Shown here piece after piece: positions 12,430-24,395 of a DNA stretch of 60,000 nt (position 1 is its first letter; every line of letters starts with the position of its first letter). The stretch comes from Adiantum capillus-veneris (lineage: Eukaryota; Streptophyta; Polypodiopsida; Polypodiales; Pteridaceae), in assembly GCA_014529385.2 (NCBI GenBank), contig CM043956.1, positions 91,344,721-91,404,720 on the forward strand, in the 5' to 3' direction. The position numbers were made by a program, and so were the translations under genes. The notes under the pieces were generated by a model. It worked only from the letters and a program-made list of their open reading frames with translations. It was not told the DNA's origin and did not search any database.

Positions 12430-13625
12430 GCCTAGTCCACTATCTGCCCCACTGGGACCCATCGTCAATTGTCCAACCAGTTTTTATTACATTAGTATTT
12501 TACCTTCAACATTGGCCATTAAAACTAAGCACTTGTCCAAGCTATACTATGGCAACACCCTATCCATTGCCACCACTTGTTTCACCGACGAACCACTTTG
12601 TTTTTGCATTAGTAGTTCATCTTAGTCATGGACCATTAAAACTAGGTCCACCAATTGTCCAAGTTGTACTACTCTAACATAGCACTAATTGTCCAACCAT
12701 TTTGTTCTTGCATTAATATTTCACTTTTGACATTGGCCATTATAATCCAGTCCACCACTTGTCCAAGCTATACTTCTAGTAGGCCTCATCCACTTCCACC
12801 ACTTGTTCTGCTCACCAACCACTTTGCTTTTTCATTAGTAGTTCACCTTAGTCAAGGGCAATTAAAACTAGTTCCGTCACTTGTCCAAGTTGTACTACTC
12901 TAAAATAGCACTATCCGCAACTGGGTTCCACCCCGCCAATTGTCCAACCACTTTTTTCTTGCATTAATATTTCACCTTTCGAATTGGCCATTAAAACTAG
13001 ATAGTAAAACTGGTCCACTATCCACCACTTGGTCCACCAACCAACTCCTCCTTGCATTTGTAGTTCACCATTGGCATTGGCCATTAAAACTAGTCCACCA
13101 CTTTTCCAGGCTATACTCTTAGTAGGACTCATCCACTTTCCACCACTTGGTCTTCCCGCCAACCATTTTGCATTTGCATTGATATTTCACCTTAGTCATT
13201 GGCCATGAAAGCTAGGTCCAACACTTGTCCAAGCTATGCTTAAACATAGTAACCCCAGTCCACTATCCACCACCAACCACTTTGTTCTTCCATTAGTAGT
13301 TAAGCTTCAACAAGGACTACTTGGAGATTGGAAATTGAAATTGGTCATTAAAAGTAGGTCCACCACTTGTCCAACCTTGCTTACATTTTCAGAAGCAATG
13401 ACTACTTGGACACTAGGAAGCAGGGTCTTGCACTAGTTCACCTTGGACAATGAGCTTTAAAACTATGTCCACCACTTGTCCAAGCTATGTCACTAAAATA
13501 GGGAGGGGTTCTTGAGCCAATATCCACCACTTCTCAAACCTTGCTTCCATTGAAAGAATTAAGGCCTACTTGGACATTGAGATGCATGTTCTAAAGTAGT
13601 TTAGTGATTACATTATAACTAGGTC
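12430..13625. repeat. Repeat family B (CCACTTGTCCAAG-core spacer repeats)
   Basis: Irregular repeats built from CATTGGCCATTAAAACTAG, TCCACCACTTGTCCAAGCTA, AACCACTTTG and TTGCATTAGTAGTTCACC, spaced about 100-120 bp. The unit differs from array A except for the shared core TCCACCACTTGTCCAA. The segment from about 13395 onward is repeated downstream at 14656-14890. Confidence 0.75.
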
Positions 13626-14655
13626 CAACCTACTACCCGTTATCTTATGGAGGCTTTAGCCCTAGGTGGTTTTAAGGTCCACCACCTCTCCAAGCTAGCT
13701 CTATTGAAAGAAGCTATCTTTATTGTTTCAAGGTCAATGTGTCAATGGAGTGTAGCTACTATGTTTACTACCATGGATGGTTTGGGGAAGAGGTCCACCA
13801 CTTGTCCAACCTACTATCCATTGTGTCATGGAGGCTTTAGCACAAGGTGGTTTGAAGTTTCAACATCTGTCCAAGCTAGCTCTACTGAAACAAGCTATCT
13901 CTATTGTTTCAAGGTCAATGTGTGAATGGAGTGTACCTACTATGTTTACTACCATGGATGGTTTGAAGCAGAGGTCCACCACTTGTCCAACCTACTATCC
14001 ACAGTGTCATGGACGCTTTAGCCCAAGATGGTTTAAAGGTCAATCACCTGTCCAATCTAGCTGTACTGAAACAAGCTATCTCTATTGTTTCATGGTCAAT
14101 GTGTAAATGGAGTGTAGCTACTATGTATATTAACATGGAAGGTTTCAAGTAGAGGTCCACCACTTCTCCAACCTACTATCCATTGTGTTATGGAGTATTT
14201 AACCCAAGGTGGTTTATTGAAGGTCCACCACATGTCCAAGCTAGATATATTGAAAGAAGCTATCTCTATTATTTCAAGGTCAGTGAAAGAATGGAGTGGA
14301 GCTACTATGTTTACTACCATGGATGGTTTGGATCAGAGGTCCACCACTTGTCCAACCTACTAAACATTGTGTTATGGAGGTTTGGAGCAGAGGTCCACCA
14401 CTTGTCCAAGCTAGCTCTATTGAAAGAAGCTATATCTATTGTTTCAAGGTCAATGTGTGAAAGGAGTGTAGCTACTATGTTTACTACCATGGATGGTTTG
14501 GATAAGAGGTCCACCTCTACTACCATGGATGGTTTGGAGCAGAGGTCCACCAATTGTCCAAGCTAGCTCTATTGAAAGAAGCTATATCTATTGTTTCAAG
14601 GTCAATGTGTGAAAGGAGTGTAGCTACTATGTTTACTACCATGGATGGTTTGGGG
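13626..14655. repeat. Satellite array A, second block
   Basis: Here the 180-bp type of array A reappears with steadier spacing: CCATGGATGG-type motifs lie near 13771, 13951, 14131 and 14311. Some units near 14380-14540 are shortened. The block is flanked by direct copies of a family-B segment. Confidence 0.88.
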
Positions 14656-14935
14656 CAATGACTACTTGGACACTAGGAAGCAGGGTCATGCACTAGTTCA
14701 CCTTGGACATTGAGCTTTAAAACTAGGTCCACCACTTGTCCAAGCTATGACACTTAAATAGGGAGGGGGTTCTTGAACCAATATGCATAACTTCTCAAAC
14801 GTTGCTTCCATTGAAATAATTAAGGATTACTTGGACATTGAAATGCAAGCTCTATAGTCGTTTAGTGATGATATTAGAACTAGGTCCACCACTTTTCCAA
14901 GCTATGTTGTAATATAGTAAGTGGGTCACCATTTA
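14656..14935. repeat. Second copy of the 13395-13625 family-B segment
   Basis: The sequence beginning GCAATGACTACTTGGACACT matches 13395 onward for about 235 bp with scattered substitutions. Direct repeats on either side of a satellite block point to a duplication or unequal exchange. Confidence 0.8.
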
Positions 14936-14939
14936 TCCA

Positions 14940-17900
14940 CTTTCATTGGGGCTCCTCAAATTGAAAGTCGTTGGACTATTAACATTCATAACCCTCATGT
15001 CTTTTAGAATGGAAATTATGAAAAAATTCTCAAGATGTATTTTTTTCACTTGCAAGATGGACTTCGAATCTGGGGAGAAAGTACATTTGATTCTTGATAA
15101 TGAAATTGTTGGTATTGGTTGTGTGTGTAGAACAGATCCAGATTCCACATGTGGTGGTACAAAGATAGAGCAAGGAAATGTATCTATACTAGTGGAGAAA
15201 TGTTTTAAGGATGTAGTGCTCCCTTTTCCTACAATGGATACTACATCTCTCCAAAGCTCATTATGGAGTGCCGTTCGATGGCCAAAGCTTTTTTTGTAGT
15301 CTTCCGTGATAAATGACAACCCAATTGACACAAATGAAAGCTACGGTGGTGATGAACAAGGGGATCAACCTCATCCTCTACTTATAGATGCAATACCTAT
15401 AACAAGCCCAAAGTTTGAAACATTGATACGAGAATCTTGGAGAAATCAAAGGGTACTTTTAAAGGATGACACTATGATGTAGATTGTACGTGAAGGGACC
15501 ATCTTATATGTATTTCCAAATGATTATGTTAACTTTGATGAACTTGGTGATGATTTTGTGGGTGTGGGTATTGAAAGGGAGAATGAAATTAGTGAGAACA
15601 TGCCTGATGTGGCTAGCATCACTTTGGTAAAATGGCCCATCAAGCTGACAACCATGTTGAATGGGATGCCATTACAACGCTTTGTTCCTATTAATGGAAT
15701 GCATGCTAGATGTGCAGAATCTGATGTATCCAATGATGATAATGCTAGAAAATATGGTGATGGGAATACCGTTGCTACATCATTAAGGAAGTGGCGCTAC
15801 ACTTTTATCAACAGATCTCAAAAAACAAGAGCAGCACCAGCTTCTGCTTTTTATCTTGCAACTGAGTCAATTCAAAGGGTTTCATGTATTGATTGTTGTG
15901 GACAAAAATGATGTCAGTTTGCAGATCGGGATATGGTGACAAGGTTACAGCAAGAATCTTGGGGAGAGTCTCAGAAAGCACGCACTAATTATGTTTATGA
16001 TGTCCTATCTATATGCTATCAGAAAGATGAAAAGATGCGATACCAGCTCAAGATAAATGGCTCTATTGTTTGTTGTAGAGCATGGTATGAGCTACATGGG
16101 ATACCAAAGACATCATTTTACCACTACAAGGAAAATTTTGAAAATGGTGTGCGCCATTATGTGCATGGTAACACATGCACATTATGACAAGGACTTCAAC
16201 ATACTAATTTAGCAAGAGCATTGCTAAATGAGTTTGTGGATAACAACTCTGAGAAGATGCCACACAGAAGTAGAACACTACTAGATTGCTCAAGAGACAC
16301 TCAATTAGATGTCCCATCTATATGCTATCAGAAAGATGAAAAGATGCGATACCAATTCAAGATAAAGGGCTCTATTGTTTGTTGTAGAGCATGGTATGAG
16401 CTACATAGAATACCAAAGACATAATTTTACCCGCTACAAGGAAAAATTTTGAAAATAATGTGCGCCATTATGTGCATGGTAACATATGCACATTGAGACG
16501 AGGACTTCAACATACTAATTTAGCAAGAGCATTGCCAAATGAGTTTGTGGATAACAACTCTGAGAAGATGCCACATAGAAGTAGAACACACTCAATTAGT
16601 GATTCCATCAATATACAAACAGGTTGACATTTTAAGCGAAATCAACACGACACTTGACCAAATGGGTTATGAGAAGAAGTTATCTCAGTCTTCTTTTGGT
16701 AGGATGTGGAACAAAGAGTATCCACATGTCACTTTAACAAAGACAAGTGAGTTCTCTAAGTGCAATGTTTGCAGTTCAAGGCAAGGCTAGAATCTAAACC
16801 TTCTCTTGATGAGAGATCTCTTCTCTTGAGAGAGAGAGAAGTTCACATGTCACAACAAAAGAGTTGCAGGAGCCTATATTATGCATGGAGCACATATTTA
16901 GAAACTCAATCACAAAAGTATGTATGCATAATTCATGATAAGATGGATCAAAAGAAGACTGCAATTCCTAGATTACGGGTTGTTCCTAACGGTGTGGACT
17001 TCGGATACAATTTGCAAGTGGAATTGCCATAGGTATGATCACTCATGGACATGGAGAAGGTCATTATGGTCACTTTGTCTTGAATGGTTTGTGGCCAGCT
17101 GATCCAAATCTTACAATTGGCTCCATTGCTAATTTTTTACATAACCTAGAGAGGATAGATAAGCATCCTCTTGGTGATCTAGCAACCAACGGACTACCAA
17201 GGAGCTCTATCTCACTACTAAATGCTTTGAACTCAAGGGATTCTTTGGACTACCACAACTTGAGTGACGGAAAAGAGCCCATTGTGCAGACATCAAAAAC
17301 TATAGAAGAGGAATTGGGGTCATCATTTTTCAAGTTACTGGAGAACTTGTTACTACAATTAGATAATTGTGCAATGGAGAACAAAAATCGATACTTATTT
17401 GCCTATTTGTCTATGCTTGTTGCAAGGGGCATTTTCAAAACCATTCAACTAGGATTTTTGATGGTTGGGCATACACATGAGGACATAGATGCAATGTTTA
17501 GTAAGTTTTCAGAGAAGCTCAGAGTTACACAAACTTATACTTTGCCTCATTTGATGGATACACTAAGGAATAGCTCATCTTCATCTCCAGCTCCATTTAT
17601 GCTCACAAAGGTCCCTGATTTCAAGCAATATTGTGATGGCTATCTTTGTGATGGACAAAACATACTTGTTGGCCATTCCAAACCTCTTCAATTTAGGTTT
17701 TTTATGCAAGATGAGACACCCATGATGCAATATAAGGCACATGTAGGTGTATCAAATTGGAGTGGAAGTATTCGCCTTTGGAAAACTGACATAGAAGGAA
17801 ATCCAATGTTACCACATGGAGATCCACCTTTGGTACCAATGGCAGAGTATGTCAAGGCCCATGAAAAAGTGATTTCAAGGTTGAAGAATTATATTAAGTT

Positions 17901-18581
17901 TTGGCAAAATTTAGGAAATGGTTCAAGTGTGCCACGATATTATAGGCCCGTGATAGATTACTGGACTGAGGTAATTGACAAGCTTGGAAGAGCAATCATA
18001 TCAAAGGGAGTATTGTGCGAACAATTTTGGCCAAAAATGCAAGAATCTCATCATGAACAATGCAGCACAATGAGCTTACAACAAGGAGCCGGAAGATTCC
18101 TAGGTCTTGAAGAGCTAAATGATCATTTCTGTGGTCCTCAACGAGATAGACCAAGGGAAGATTTTGACCCTCTATCTGATGTGCACCAAGGTGACTTTGT
18201 TATGCTACTCCCGAGTGACATGGATATCTATCCAGTTTGTCTTGCAATGGCTTTATCAAACATTGACAACGAGCCTACATCACCAAACTACAGAAAAGTT
18301 TTGATTCAATATTGGGCACCTCGTGCAAGAAAGAGTGGGATGACAGATACTCAATCTTACACTAATTTTCGGAAGGGTTTTGGGCTGTCAACTATAAGGA
18401 CCCTCAAGTGTGGCAATTTGTAGATGCGATTGTTTGGTCTTGGAGACCCAACAAAGAAGGTCCATTTTCAAGGATTATGATTTCAGAAAGGCATGCTCTA
18501 AAATCTAAAACTGGCCTTGCTCGTGCACATCATCAACCACACTTGGATCAAAGTTTGGACATGGCATCCAATTTGGAGTAG
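14940..18581 (+). pseudogene. Transposase-like gene, DUF7869-type family (decayed)
   Basis: A long decayed protein can be followed through several frames. Near 15000-15290 there is a domain with TDPDSTCGGTKI and ending in a W-P motif, like the C-terminal domains of plant transposon proteins. Near 16740-17030 there is a Cys-pair finger (SKCNVC) with IIHDKMDQKK. The long frame 17035-18423 has LLLQLDNCAMENKNRY and GFLMVGHTHEDIDAMFSKFS. DNC-x3-NK and GHTHEDID are the hallmark of a family I know as DUF7869-type, presumed transposase-derived. After 18370 the sequence continues in another frame to a stop at 18579-18581. Lesions include stops near 15299, 15482 and 15911, a tandem duplication and several shifts. 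I see no terminal repeats. Confidence 0.6.
15999..16612 (+). repeat. Tandem duplication of about 305-310 bp inside the transposase-like gene
   Basis: The segment starting GATGTCCTATCTATATGC at 15999 recurs as GATGTCCCATCTATATGC at 16309. Matches continue to the AACTCTGAGAAGATGCCACA stretch near 16246 and 16555. Part of the coding sequence is therefore present twice, and the second copy has its own frame lesions. Confidence 0.85.
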
Positions 18582-19620
18582 ATTATATGGAGCTTCTATT
18601 GTTACTATAATGTTTGTAAACAAGACCTTTGATTGTAGTGACCTTTCTTTCTTTTATTTCATTACTAGTATTTATTCAAATTCATGCTTTGTGCATCCTC
18701 AAATTTTGGTGTTTATCAACACCAGAATTCTTTAAGATTTCACTCTACCCCATTAGCAAGTATATCAACATTTTTCCCACTTTACATGGAAAATTCCCAA
18801 ATTACATGAATTTAGTCAATTTGGAGATTCCCATAATGAGGGATTTTTACCAGAATACCTAATATGGTCTTTTGTGATTTATGAGATTGATGATGAGTGT
18901 GACCTATGATATCCTAATTCATCAGGGTATGACATATATTGCTTATTCTCCTGGTATGGAACACTAGAATAGGTAGTATGTGGATGACGGCATGCATAAA
19001 CAATGTTGTTTTGTTTAATAATTTATTCCTTTTTTTATCGCATGTTCCTAACCAAGAATACTAATCACTATTTTTGACAAGTATTGTTTGCAGATTCTTA
19101 TCTTTGCAACTGAGGACTATTGATTTCTAACGGAGAGGTATGTAATGGAATTGATATTTTGGTATTTAATGCAGCTGACAGGTGGAAAAGGCTTGACCAA
19201 GCTAGGCCTATGCGGATGGATACATATTTTGTGTGCATTTTATTATTCAAGTGCTCTTTTATGAGCTTTGGCCATTTATGACCGGCCAGTCAGTTTGTAC
19301 TCAATTTGACCATTCAAGAAATCTATAAATGAAATAGTTGCAAGAGAGAAATGGTCACTCTTGCACGGGGGGAGATTCCACCCAGTGTCTGTGTTATTCT
19401 TCTCTCCTTCCTCTCTTCTCTCTCGTCGTACCGGTGTAGCACTCCACTCTAGGAGGTGCACCTACACGTGCTCTTTTGTTATGTTCTCGCTCTTAGTCTC
19501 TCTCTGTTTGCATACATCGTGGTTTATGTGCTATGGGAATCACCAAGTATGAAAATTTGTCCGTTTATGCTAGATATAGTGTTATCTTGGTATTTTGCAG
19601 AGCAGCCATGTTTTTCGTCT
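18582..19620. other. Non-coding spacer
   Basis: AT-rich sequence with a TC-rich patch near 19400 and a TATA-like CTATAAATGA near 19322. No supported gene or repeat boundary. Confidence 0.5.
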
Positions 19621-19629
19621 GTAGCAGTT

Positions 19630-20055
19630 TATGCTTGCAGTTTCTTGATCTATGAGAAGGGGATGTGTCAATTGTGCATGGGAAGAGGGATTTTAAAAAA
19701 AATTGCAAGCACTATTGGGGTTAAACAAGGTTGTCTATTGTCACCAACTCTATTTGGTTTATTCAACTGGAACCAATGATACTTGACTTTCTGCAAGAAG
19801 AAGTCATGAAGATTCACAAAAGCTTATGGTTTTCCTTAAGAACTTTTGCTTGCATAGTGGGTTGATTGTGAATGAATCTAAAACAAAGGTTATGCTTGTG
19901 AAAACCAACCATAAGGAGAAGCCATGCATTGTGTACAACAATGAGACACTTGAAGTCGATGAGAGCTTTACGTACCTTGGCCTTGAGGTTCCGGCCAATC
20001 ACAAGTGGCATGAATGTGATATGCGTCATTTGGAAGCGGGAAAGAGAGCATACTA
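19630..20055 (+). pseudogene. LINE reverse transcriptase, 5' half of split copy
   Basis: GVKQGCLLSPTLFGLF near 19719-19766 is the conserved LINE/non-LTR RT motif that comes before the catalytic FADD block. A second segment, 19826-20055, has LIVNESKTKVM and SFTYLGLEVP, the typical post-catalytic RT region. The catalytic block itself is missing between about 19780 and 19830. The reading frame stops abruptly at 20055, where element C begins. It resumes at 29576, so the LINE was present before C inserted. Confidence 0.85.
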
Positions 20056-20943
20056 TGTAATGGAAATGGCCTATGAACTTTGAGAGTAGCGGAATTAGGA
20101 AATTAGATGAAGCACGTTTGTGAGGTTACTTAGTGAGCATAGCGGGTGAACTTAATTGATGGTAGCAACATAAACATGGTACTTAGTTAACTTGGCATGA
20201 AAAATACTTTTGCAAGAGAGAGAGTTTAGAGAACATGACAATAGTTGAGGACCGGATTTATATTATAGGCATTTGTATTATAGTTTCTCCCCCCTCCAAT
20301 AGGCATTTGTATTGTAGTTTCTCCCATCAAGAGAGACTTGGTACAATACAATCTTTGTGTTCCTTGTAACCTAGGTGATGCAATGAAGATGGAAAGATTC
20401 ATGCATCACAAACATAACATAAACTTTATAGAAAGCATTAACTATCCCAAGCCTCAGTCCCAAGGCCTCAAACACCTTCGAAGGTGGAGAGAGCTAGCGG
20501 GGAATGAGGGTAGGGAGAGAAAGAAGAAACATTCCATAGGAGAAAGAAATAGTTCCTCACTAATCATTACTCTTCTTTCTAGCATGCATGATAGCATAGT
20601 AATGAAGATGGATAAGATGGAAAGCTTAAGCATTGAAGCATGGCTCTTGGTTGGTTTTGCATTCCATAGCCAAGAGTGTTGGTGTAGGCTCTTACATCTC
20701 ACAAGCTTGGAGAAGGAGGTGGAGTTCCTCTACTTTCACCAAGTGAGAATCAATCCACAAAATGAGTGTGTGTGTGTGTGTGTGTGTTGTATATCCCCCC
20801 AGCACCCCCCTTGCTTACTTGTGATGAGTTGCAGCTTTTACACATGTTTCAAGCTCATTGGACCCCTCTCCTCCCTAGCCAATCACATGCAGCATGTATT
20901 CAAGTACATGGGTAGTCTTTGAACAAGTGTCCTCCTTACCGCT

Positions 20944-20944
<1 letters not shown>

Positions 20945-21006
<62 letters not shown>
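20945..21006. repeat. (AG)n microsatellite in the 3' LTR
   Basis: About 62 bp of AG dinucleotide. The other LTR has only a short GA-rich remnant at the same place (about 28464-28475), so the tract expanded after insertion. Confidence 0.95.
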
Positions 21007-21010
<4 letters not shown>

Positions 21011-21194
21011 AAAATATCTAGATATTTGTTGGATGGAACTAGAATCTCATTGGACCCCTCTTTATACCAACCACTAACATTCAAGCACACCATGTGGCTA
21101 AGCATAGGGAGAGTCTGACATGTGTCCCATGTGCCCCTTGAGAAAAGGGATGCCCTTTGGGTAAGTGGAAGGTTAAGTCAAAGATTCTCCACGT

Positions 21195-21470
21195 AGGAAG
21201 CTTCTCAAGCACCTTCCTCATTAATTTTGTAGGGTCTCTTTTTGACTCAAGCACCTTACCCTCTGCATGGGAATCTTCTCAAGCACCTTGGTCATTAAGT
21301 TTGTAGGGTCTCTTTTTGACTCAAGCACCTTACCCCCAATGCATGGGAAGCTTCTCAAGCACCTTCCTCATTAAGTTTGTAGGGTCTCTTTTTGACTCAA
21401 GCACCTTACCTCCCATGCATGGGAAGCTTCTCAGGAACCTTCCTCATTAAGTATGCCAAGCACCTCTAGT
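21195..21470. repeat. 76-79-bp tandem repeats within the LTR of gypsy C
   Basis: Units contain CTTCTCAAGCACCTTCCTCA, TTAAGTTTGTAGGGTCTC and GACTCAAGCACCTTACC. Three to four copies are present here, against about five in the other LTR (28670-29000), followed by short CAAGCACCTCAAG repeats in both. Confidence 0.85.
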
Positions 21471-21969
21471 ACCTCATTCATCAAGCATGACAAGCACCTC
21501 AAGCACCTTAGTCATCAAGCACGACAAGCGCCTCAAGCTTAGGTTGGGTTCCCACCTCAAGCTCATCCCTAGCTTGACTAAGGTCAAGACTAAGGTCAAA
21601 AGACTTTTAACACTATCATTGGAGGTCTTTAATGAAGCTAACTCTAACGTCTTTTAAGCTCCATTAGATGCACAAAACTCTTTGATAGACTACCTCCTTT
21701 TGGACCCCTATTGATATGTAACCATCTCTCCTCTTGGTCCCCTGCTGAGATAAGTCTAGAAGCACTTATTGCACATTTCTCTTTGATAGACCATCTCCTT
21801 TTGCATCCCTATAGAGATGCAACCATCTCTCCTATTGGTCCCGTGTTGAGATAGGTCTAGGAGCACACGTCTCTATTCTAACTCTTGTTCCCGTTTATTC
21901 TCCCACATTAAATGATCAGTTTAATATGAGAAAATTATTTGGTAAAGTTAGATATTATATTTTATGTTA

Positions 21970-22479
21970 TTAACTCTCTCTTGAAATCATAGTCGTACTT
22001 GACTATGAGGTAGAGAAGATACAACCTAGTCATTATTCCATGTTTCTTAGTGGGTAGAGGATCCCTTTTTACCCTACGACATCATTCCAAGATGGATGAC
22101 TAGTCCATTTGGTGCTTGGGAGACATAGCTGTCGCAAGCATGTCTACTCTTTAGTCCATATCATGCTTCCAAAGTAGAGTAACAAGTTCTACTTGATGTT
22201 TGGGAGACGTCGTCACCACAAACATGATTCTAAGCCTGCATACTATTTAAATTTGTGCACAATAAAAAGAGAACTAGTCTTATAAGACAAAAATATTTTT
22301 CATTTAAAATGCATTTTCATATGCTTACTCTAGTGCAGCATTGTAAGCATTGGCAAGGTTCATATTATCCTTAAGCTAGGTTCCTTGCATCCATTTAGCA
22401 TCTTTAAAAGGATAATTATTTAACAATAAGATATCGTCAGATAATCTTACCGTTTCTTAATACCTTTTCTTCATGTCAT
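21970..22479. other. 3' untranslated part of gypsy C
   Basis: AT-rich internal sequence between the integrase tail and the 3' LTR. I see no chromodomain or other ORF. Confidence 0.5.
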
Positions 22480-24390
22480 AGGATGGACTTAGATTGAAGT
22501 ACTTATTCTTGATCTTTGATTTTTGGAGGGTCTGCAACTATTGCTTCTTTTGATAACGCTCCTTTGTAAGGCTTATGTAGGTTCTCATGGAAAACATTGT
22601 GCATGAGCCAATGGTTGGGCAACTTCCATTGATAAGCCATCTCATTGACTGGCTTAAGAATTTTAAGGACCATAGTATCTTTTTGCTAGTTTAGCATCAT
22701 AATCTTGGTGGTCCATAGGACTCTTGCCCCCCTGTAGTATGCCTCAGATGAGCCTTGAGAAACTTTAGCTAAGGCTCTTTTGTGCTTATTAGCAGCAGCC
22801 CTTTTTGCCTTTCCTGTGGGATGGATATAACCCCTTTAATATTTGGAAAATATTCTTGTAGCTCTCGGCTATATTGCGAAGATCTTCCCATGTACTTTTA
22901 GTAAGGGACTTTTGGATCTTCCTTCTTTAACCTCAAAAGGTACTTTCCCATAGAAGTATGTACAACATCATTGTACGCATACTCTATAAGAGGTAGGTAC
23001 TTCTATCATTGAGAACATTGATCTACTTCCATGACATAGGCTTTTAGTATATCATGTTAAGTATGGAGCCTGATTTACCTTGTAATCTTCTGTGGTAAAA
23101 GCGCACATTTGTAAGGCCCCCATTATGAGGAGAAGCCATCGTGCGTGAAGGAAAATCACTCGCCGGAAACAAAATTTTCACGGCCAAAAATCAAGGGCAA
23201 CTTACTTTTTTTTCCTCGCCGGAATATTCCTTTTTTCCGGAATATTATGGCCGGACGGCAGACGAAAAGTGGTCGGAAAACAACCGGTCGGTTGGCCGGT
23301 GGCCAGTAGTCAATGGTCGATGGCTGGTGGTCGGAAGTCAATGGCCGGTGGCCGGTGGCCGAATTCAAAAGCGGACTTGTCTTCTGAAGGGCGGCCACAC
23401 ATGGATGGATTGAAGGGTCCCGATTTGGACTTATCTACACAAGGGCGGCTACACATGGCTGCCTCTCATGAGAGAGAACATCCCTTTTGGCCTATAAAAG
23501 GAGGCCATTTGTACACACATTTCATAGTGTGAAGTTGATGCAACAAGGTGAGTGTGAGGTGGTGAGAGTGAAGCAAGGTGGGAGCTCCATTAAGGGTATA
23601 ATCCCATTAAGGGTATAATCCCTTTGTAAACTACTTCTTGTTTTGAAGTACTAAAGCCATTGAGTGGCTGCTTTCCCGTGGACGTTGCCCACATTGGGTG
23701 AACCATGTATATCGTGTGTACTCTCTCTCTCTCTCTCTACTCTATAATCTCTTGTGTGTGAAATCTATCTCTCTCCATTAAGTAATCTACTCAAAATATC
23801 TATTTAGCTACGTCATATTTCCTTACATATCAAGAATCGTTAAATTAGTTATTTCACTTTGGTTATCTGTTTGTAGATGATAGGCCAAAAGAGAAATTTA
23901 ATCTACTTCCTAGATTCTCAAAGAGACCCTTCTAGAAATTATTGGTCATGCTAGGATCTTTGTCCAACACTATGGATGTTGGAAAGCCATGATACTTGAA
24001 AATTTGAGATCTGAAGAGGGTTTCCATTTGATGTGCCTTAATAGTCTTTTTGACAGGCATAGAGTGTGTTTTCTTGCTAAGCCCGTAGACTGAAACAATC
24101 CAAGTTGCTTCCCTCAATCAAATTTCAACTTGTGGTATACCACGCATTTTAAAACATACTCTCGTATGTTTACTTTTCATGGTAGACCAACAGAAATACA
24201 TTTCTATACCTTGAAGAGTAGATTATGGATTCCCTCTTTGCCCCGCATAAGGAGAATTATGGGATTCATACATGACTTTCTTATTGTATAGGTGAGTAAC
24301 ACATAGCCTATTGCCGTTTGAAAGATAACCATCCTTCAAGGTGAATGGTTCTTTTTCTTCCCTATTACAGCATTTGAAAATCCTTACTTA
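22480..24390 (-). pseudogene. Integrase of gypsy C, split by a solo LTR
   Basis: The minus strand has integrase core peptides at 23932-24117 (KKTHSMPVKKTIKAHQM, FKYHGFPTSIVLDKD) and then YHLQTDNQSEITNLTILD near 23833-23890. After the solo LTR it resumes with KAYVMEVDQ and LIEYAYNDVVHTSMGK (about 22920-23049). A tail WKLPNHWLMHNVFHENLHKP near 22590-22640 is typical of the gypsy integrase C-terminus. The enzyme inserted element cDNA. Stops and frame changes are frequent. Confidence 0.8.
23055..23827 (+). mobile_element. Solo LTR (copia-type) inside gypsy C integrase
   Basis: The 773-bp insert starts TGTTAAG and ends CCTTACA. It is flanked by TATCA on both sides (23050-23054 and 23828-23832), and the integrase frame joins across it. 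It carries a plus-strand TATA box (CCTATAAAAGGAGG, 23491-23504), then a segment CCCGTGGACGTTGCCCAC resembling the conserved motif downstream of transcription start in plant copia LTRs, and a short TC tract. No internal region remains, so this is the product of LTR-LTR recombination. A GGCCGGTGG-rich patch near 23290-23360 raises its GC content. Confidence 0.9.
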
Positions 24391-24395
24391 AAGTT

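Larger units (their letters stand above)
20056..21969 (-). repeat. 3' LTR of gypsy C
   Basis: Starts TGTAATGGAAATGG on the plus strand and ends ...TTTTATGTTA, where the partner ends ...TTTTATGACA. It contains a TG run (20767-20788), an AG microsatellite (20945-21006) that the other LTR lacks, and 76-79-bp internal repeats. A purine tract (AAGAGAGAG on the minus strand, about 21973-21983) abuts its inner edge and serves as the likely polypurine primer. Confidence 0.92.

Noticed and set aside
23110-23827. Solo LTR boundary at TGTAAGG (23110)
   Set aside because: It gives a neat 7-bp inverted end but no target duplication. Starting at 23055 yields matching TATCA flanks and rejoins the integrase frame.
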